From NCBI GenBank assembly GCA_022561895.1, contig JADFQH010000146.1, positions 303 to 7,373 of the forward strand: 7,071 bases of DNA, in the 5' to 3' direction. Positions 5,444 to 7,071 of the stretch are shown one piece after another. The stretch is from Methanobacteriota archaeon. Its GTDB lineage: Archaea > Halobacteriota > Halobacteria > Halobacteriales > Halalkalicoccaceae. Both the position numbers and the translations under genes were made by a program. Position 1 is the stretch's first letter. Every line of letters starts with the position of its first letter. The notes below the pieces were generated by a model that made no database searches, was not told the origin of the DNA, and saw only the letters and a list, made by a program, of their open reading frames with translations.

Positions 5444-6184
5444 TCAGACCGAGGCGTGCTCGCCGTCCCACTCGATCGCGTCCTCGCTCGCGAGTTTTTC
5501 GAGGTGAGTTTCGACGGTCAGCGAGGCGAGATCTTCGACCCCTGAAAGGTCCTTCTCGTACGCGGCGTCCCGGATCGTTCCGACCTCCTGATTGCCGGCT
5601 TCGACCGCCCGCAGAACCCGGCGTTCGCGCTCCAGCCGGTGTTCGATCAGCCAATCGAGTCGCTCCTTTGGAGTGGTGATCGGATCGCCGTGACCCGGAT
5701 AGAGCGTCTCGAAATCGAGATCGCACATCCGCTCAAGCGAGTCGAGATACGCAGCCATATCCGCCCCGTCGCCGCCGACGAAGACGCTGTTTTCCGCCAT
5801 CACCAGATCCCCACAGATAGCCGCGCTCTCCGTACAGAATGCAACGTGATCGGGTGCGTGGCCGGGCGTTTCGAGGACCGTAATCCCGCGAAGGGTATCG
5901 CCGTCCGAAAACGTCTCGTCCGGTTGGATTCCGGTCGCATCCTCGAATCGATCCTCGTGACCCGAAAGCGCCCACACCGTGTGCGAATCGGCGTACTCGG
6001 CGAGCGCGCCGACGTGATCGGGATGGGTGTGGGTCACCGCCGCGTGGGCTGTACGTTTCGCGGCGGCGTCGAGGATGTCGGTGCGGGCAGCGGGGTCGAT
6101 GAGGAGGTCGCCGACGAGATAACTGTTGGTTGTCCCCGTCGGCGCGCTGGTCAGCGTCGGCACTGTGAACCGGTCGATATTCAT
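5444..6184 (-). CDS. Metallo-beta-lactamase-fold hydrolase with winged-helix-like C-terminus
   Basis: A 246-residue, probably cytoplasmic, dinuclear metal hydrolase. The metal ligands are all visible: H52-T-H54-P-D56-H57, H109 in E-T-P-G-H, D126 in G-D-L-V, and H165 in Y-P-G-H-G-D. N20 and the NSYLVGDLLIDP segment at 20-31 form the usual first strands. The metal-binding set is of the glyoxalase II/lactamase B2 (LACTB2) type. Residues about 176-246 add a mainly helical domain (HRLERERRVLRAV, then LASLTVETHLEKLASEDAIEW) that resembles the C-terminal winged helix of LACTB2-like proteins, some of which cleave RNA while others hydrolyse thioesters or lactones. The substrate cannot be decided here. 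It lies 30 bases after the winged-helix gene and 36 before the YkgJ-like gene on the same strand. No TATA box is seen just before its ATG, so it is probably cotranscribed with the regulator. Confidence 0.9.
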   Translation of the reverse strand: MNIDRFTVPTLTSAPTGTTNSYLVGDLLIDPAARTDILDAAAKRTAHAAVTHTHPDHVGALAEYADSHTVWALSGHEDRFEDATGIQPDETFSDGDTLRGITVLETPGHAPDHVAFCTESAAICGDLVMAENSVFVGGDGADMAAYLDSLERMCDLDFETLYPGHGDPITTPKERLDWLIEHRLERERRVLRAVEAGNQEVGTIRDAAYEKDLSGVEDLASLTVETHLEKLASEDAIEWDGEHASV

Positions 6185-6214
6185 GGGGTGTGTTCACGCC
6201 CGACTATCGAGAAC

Positions 6215-6490
6215 CTATCGACAGAGCGAATAGACCTGTTTTCTGGCGTCGCGAAAGCTGTATCGCGAGGTGACGAGTTCGGCCTCTTCGAGGCGGTTCA
6301 GCGCGTATCGAACCGTTCGGTCGGGAAGCAGGGACTCCTCCGCGAGTTGGCCCTGCGAGAGCGGCGCGTCGGTCTCTAAGACCTTCGCGACGAGTTTCGC
6401 ACTGGGGGGCAGTTCGACGAGGCGCTCTTTGTACTCCTCTTCGGTAAGGACCGCCTCGCTCACACCCAAGCTGTCCGCACGTGTGCTCAT
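6215..6490 (-). CDS. Winged helix-turn-helix transcriptional regulator
   Basis: A 91-residue DNA-binding protein of the short haloarchaeal winged-helix kind often named MarR- or TrmB-like. After a polar N-terminus, PPSAKLVAKVLE (29-40) forms helix 1. LSQGQLAEESLLPDRTVRYALNRLEEAELV (44-73, read here as its helix-turn-helix) supplies the recognition helix around D57-R-T-V-R-Y-A-L-N-R-L. The wing is S-R-Y-S-F-R-D-A-R-K-Q-V-Y (76-88). It has no ligand-binding domain, so any signal must be sensed by dimer contacts, C90 or a partner. ATG 6490 (MSTRADSL) was chosen; an in-frame GTG at 6496 would add two residues and fits promoter spacing less well. It is the first gene of the minus-strand run with the hydrolase and the YkgJ-like gene, and is divergent from the PPOX gene across a palindrome-rich promoter region, a classic arrangement for a local autoregulator. 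Confidence 0.85.
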   Translation of the reverse strand: MSTRADSLGVSEAVLTEEEYKERLVELPPSAKLVAKVLETDAPLSQGQLAEESLLPDRTVRYALNRLEEAELVTSRYSFRDARKQVYSLCR

Positions 6491-6514
6491 ACCCACTACT
6501 GGCGAGCCATCCGT

Positions 6515-6520
6515 CGTAAA
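6515..6520 (-). promoter_or_regulatory. Candidate TATA-like box of the regulator operon
   Basis: On the minus strand this reads TTTACG, centred about 27 bases before the ATG at 6490, consistent with leaderless transcription since no Shine-Dalgarno site precedes that ATG. The stronger AT stretch at 6546-6552 (ATATATT on the minus strand) is an alternative that would give a leader of about 30 bases. Confidence 0.35.
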
Positions 6521-6525
6521 CGTTG

Positions 6526-6536
6526 GCTATAGCTAT
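6526..6536. promoter_or_regulatory. Overlapping small palindromes upstream of the regulator
   Basis: GCTATAGC (6526-6533) and ATAGCTAT (6529-6536) are perfect 8-bp palindromes sharing five bases. They lie directly upstream of the candidate TATA-like box at 6515-6520 and could be an operator or an upstream (BRE-adjacent) element. Palindromes this short can arise by chance. Confidence 0.3.
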
Positions 6537-6543
6537 GTGGAAA

Positions 6544-6572
6544 CAATATATACACACTAAGGTGTATAATTG
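6544..6572. promoter_or_regulatory. Imperfect dyad, candidate operator in the divergent promoter
   Basis: The inner arms TATACAC (6549-6555) and GTGTATA (6562-6568) are exact reverse complements separated by six bases. The outer CAAT (6544-6547) and ATTG (6569-6572) also pair if one A (6548) is bulged. The right arm includes TATAAT (6565-6570), the best TATA candidate for the PPOX gene. A bound regulator there would therefore block TBP. The winged-helix protein encoded next door is the obvious candidate ligand. Confidence 0.5.
6565..6570 (+). promoter_or_regulatory. Candidate TATA box of the PPOX gene
   Basis: TATAAT lies about 50 bases before the ATG at 6618. With the usual 25-27 base spacing, transcription would start near 6593 and leave a leader of about 25 bases that contains the Shine-Dalgarno sequence. 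Confidence 0.4.
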
Positions 6573-6607
6573 TCATACCAAAGGAACGCCTTTCCGGCCG
6601 TTCGACG

Positions 6608-6616
6608 AAGGAGGTG
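6608..6616 (+). promoter_or_regulatory. Strong Shine-Dalgarno sequence very close to the PPOX start
   Basis: AAGGAGGTG matches eight consecutive bases expected to pair with the 3' end of archaeal 16S rRNA. Only three bases separate GGAGG from the ATG at 6618, shorter than the usual spacing. It contrasts with the leaderless-looking starts of the radical SAM and regulator genes. Confidence 0.6.
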
Positions 6617-6617
6617 T

Positions 6618-7028
6618 ATGGAGGAGATACCCGAGGAGTACGAGGAGCTGTTCGGACAGAAGACGTTCGCCCATTTCGCGACGCTGATGGAGGAGGGCAC
6701 GCCCCAAGTAACGCCCGTCTGGGTGGATTACGATGGCGAACACGTCCTGATAAACACGGCGAGAGGGCGACAGAAAGAACGAAACGTCGCTCGCGACCCG
6801 AAAGTCGGCGTCTCGATTCTCGATCCGAACGATCCCTATCGGTTCATCTCGATTCGAGGGGAGGTCGAAGAGCTCACCGAAGAGGGGGCGGTCGAGCATA
6901 TCGACTCGCTGGCCCGGAAGTACCGGGGGCAGGACCAGTACCCCCGCGAGCGGCTGGAAGGCCAGACCCGGGTGAGGATCGTGATCGAGCCGCTGCACGT
7001 CGTGGAGCGGCTCAGCCGCCGGGCGTGA
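6618..7028 (+). CDS. PPOX-class flavin/F420-dependent oxidoreductase
   Basis: A 136-residue split-barrel protein of the pyridoxamine 5'-phosphate oxidase-like fold, probably a cytoplasmic homodimer that binds FMN or coenzyme F420. Family marks are the opening I-P-E-E-Y-x-x-L-F (4-12); F17-A-H-F-A-T-L with G-T-P-Q-V-T-P-V-W-V-D-Y (27-38); N46-T-A-R-G-R-Q-K-E-R-N-V (46-57), the likely cofactor phosphate-binding segment; D60-P-K-V-G-V-S-I; and Y74-R-F-I-S-I-R-G-E-V (74-83). The length is normal for the Rv1155-like F420 group, which reduces or oxidises small organic substrates; the actual substrate is unknown. The ATG at 6618 is supported by the Shine-Dalgarno match and by the conserved N-terminus. 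A TTG-initiated extension from 6570 would overlap the promoter. It is divergent from the winged-helix gene and likely controlled through the shared operator region. Confidence 0.9.
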   Translation: MEEIPEEYEELFGQKTFAHFATLMEEGTPQVTPVWVDYDGEHVLINTARGRQKERNVARDPKVGVSILDPNDPYRFISIRGEVEELTEEGAVEHIDSLARKYRGQDQYPRERLEGQTRVRIVIEPLHVVERLSRRA

Positions 7029-7071
7029 GCACTGGGCGAGTCCTAACCGCGCTCCGGCGAGAGCGGATCCA

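Noticed and set aside
5639..6379. Plus-strand 246-codon frame opposite the MBL gene and regulator
   Set aside because: It lies antisense to two genes with intact motifs, has no family features and spans the operon junction.
6491..6496. GTG at 6496 as start of the winged-helix regulator
   Set aside because: It adds only two residues. ATG 6490 gives the familiar MSTRADSL opening and better TATA spacing, though the GTG cannot be excluded.
6570..6617. TTG-initiated N-terminal extension of the PPOX protein
   Set aside because: It begins within the candidate TATA box and dyad. The Shine-Dalgarno match and conserved IPEEY start support ATG 6618.
7050..7065. Hairpin CGCTC/GAGCG after the PPOX gene as a terminator
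   Set aside because: It is short, with no T tract before the window ends, so it cannot be judged.
1..7071. Search for CRISPR arrays, insertion sequences, tRNA or rRNA genes, toxin-antitoxin or other defence genes
   Set aside because: No spaced direct repeats, transposase motifs, long terminal inverted repeats, cloverleaf-like sequences or defence-protein motifs were seen by eye on either strand.

Overview
The window looks like haloarchaeal chromosome (class Halobacteria). The signs are a high-GC, strongly third-position-GC coding style, acidic Asp/Glu-rich soluble proteins, AT-rich boxes about 27 bases before start codons that lack a Shine-Dalgarno site (leaderless transcription), and a gene set typical of these archaea: a free-standing TRAM protein, a short winged-helix regulator, a PPOX-fold F420/flavin protein and an archaeal radical SAM protein with a helix-hairpin-helix tail. 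The genus cannot be fixed from the sequence alone. No transfer signatures, insertion sequences, CRISPR arrays or RNA genes were seen, so this reads as ordinary core or near-core chromosome.

Left part (1-2324, plus strand): the 3' end of an unrecognised membrane-anchored protein, then a two-gene transport unit. The first gene encodes a 97-residue, two-helix membrane protein. It overlaps by four bases (ATGA) a complete 13-helix sodium:solute symporter, an arrangement that recalls the bacterial DUF485/DUF997/DUF4212 small protein plus symporter pairs.

Middle (2386-4650): a leaderless radical SAM gene with an N-terminal Rossmann-like domain, a CxxxCxxC core, a TRAM/OB-like segment and a C-terminal helix-hairpin-helix. 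It converges on a minus-strand TRAM-domain gene. The 190-base gap between them holds four compact hairpins with three-base loops and T tracts for both directions, which probably form a bidirectional terminator.

Right part (4760-7028): a minus-strand probable operon of winged-helix regulator, metallo-beta-lactamase-fold hydrolase and YkgJ-type cysteine-cluster protein. Its first gene is divergent from a PPOX-fold oxidoreductase. The shared 127-base promoter region carries an imperfect dyad over the PPOX TATA element and smaller palindromes nearer the regulator, consistent with autoregulation and co-regulation.

Nothing here is an obvious new defence or mobile system. The best candidate for undescribed biology is the radical SAM protein, whose nucleic-acid-binding tail suggests an RNA or DNA substrate. 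The regulator/hydrolase/cysteine-cluster operon facing the PPOX gene comes next.
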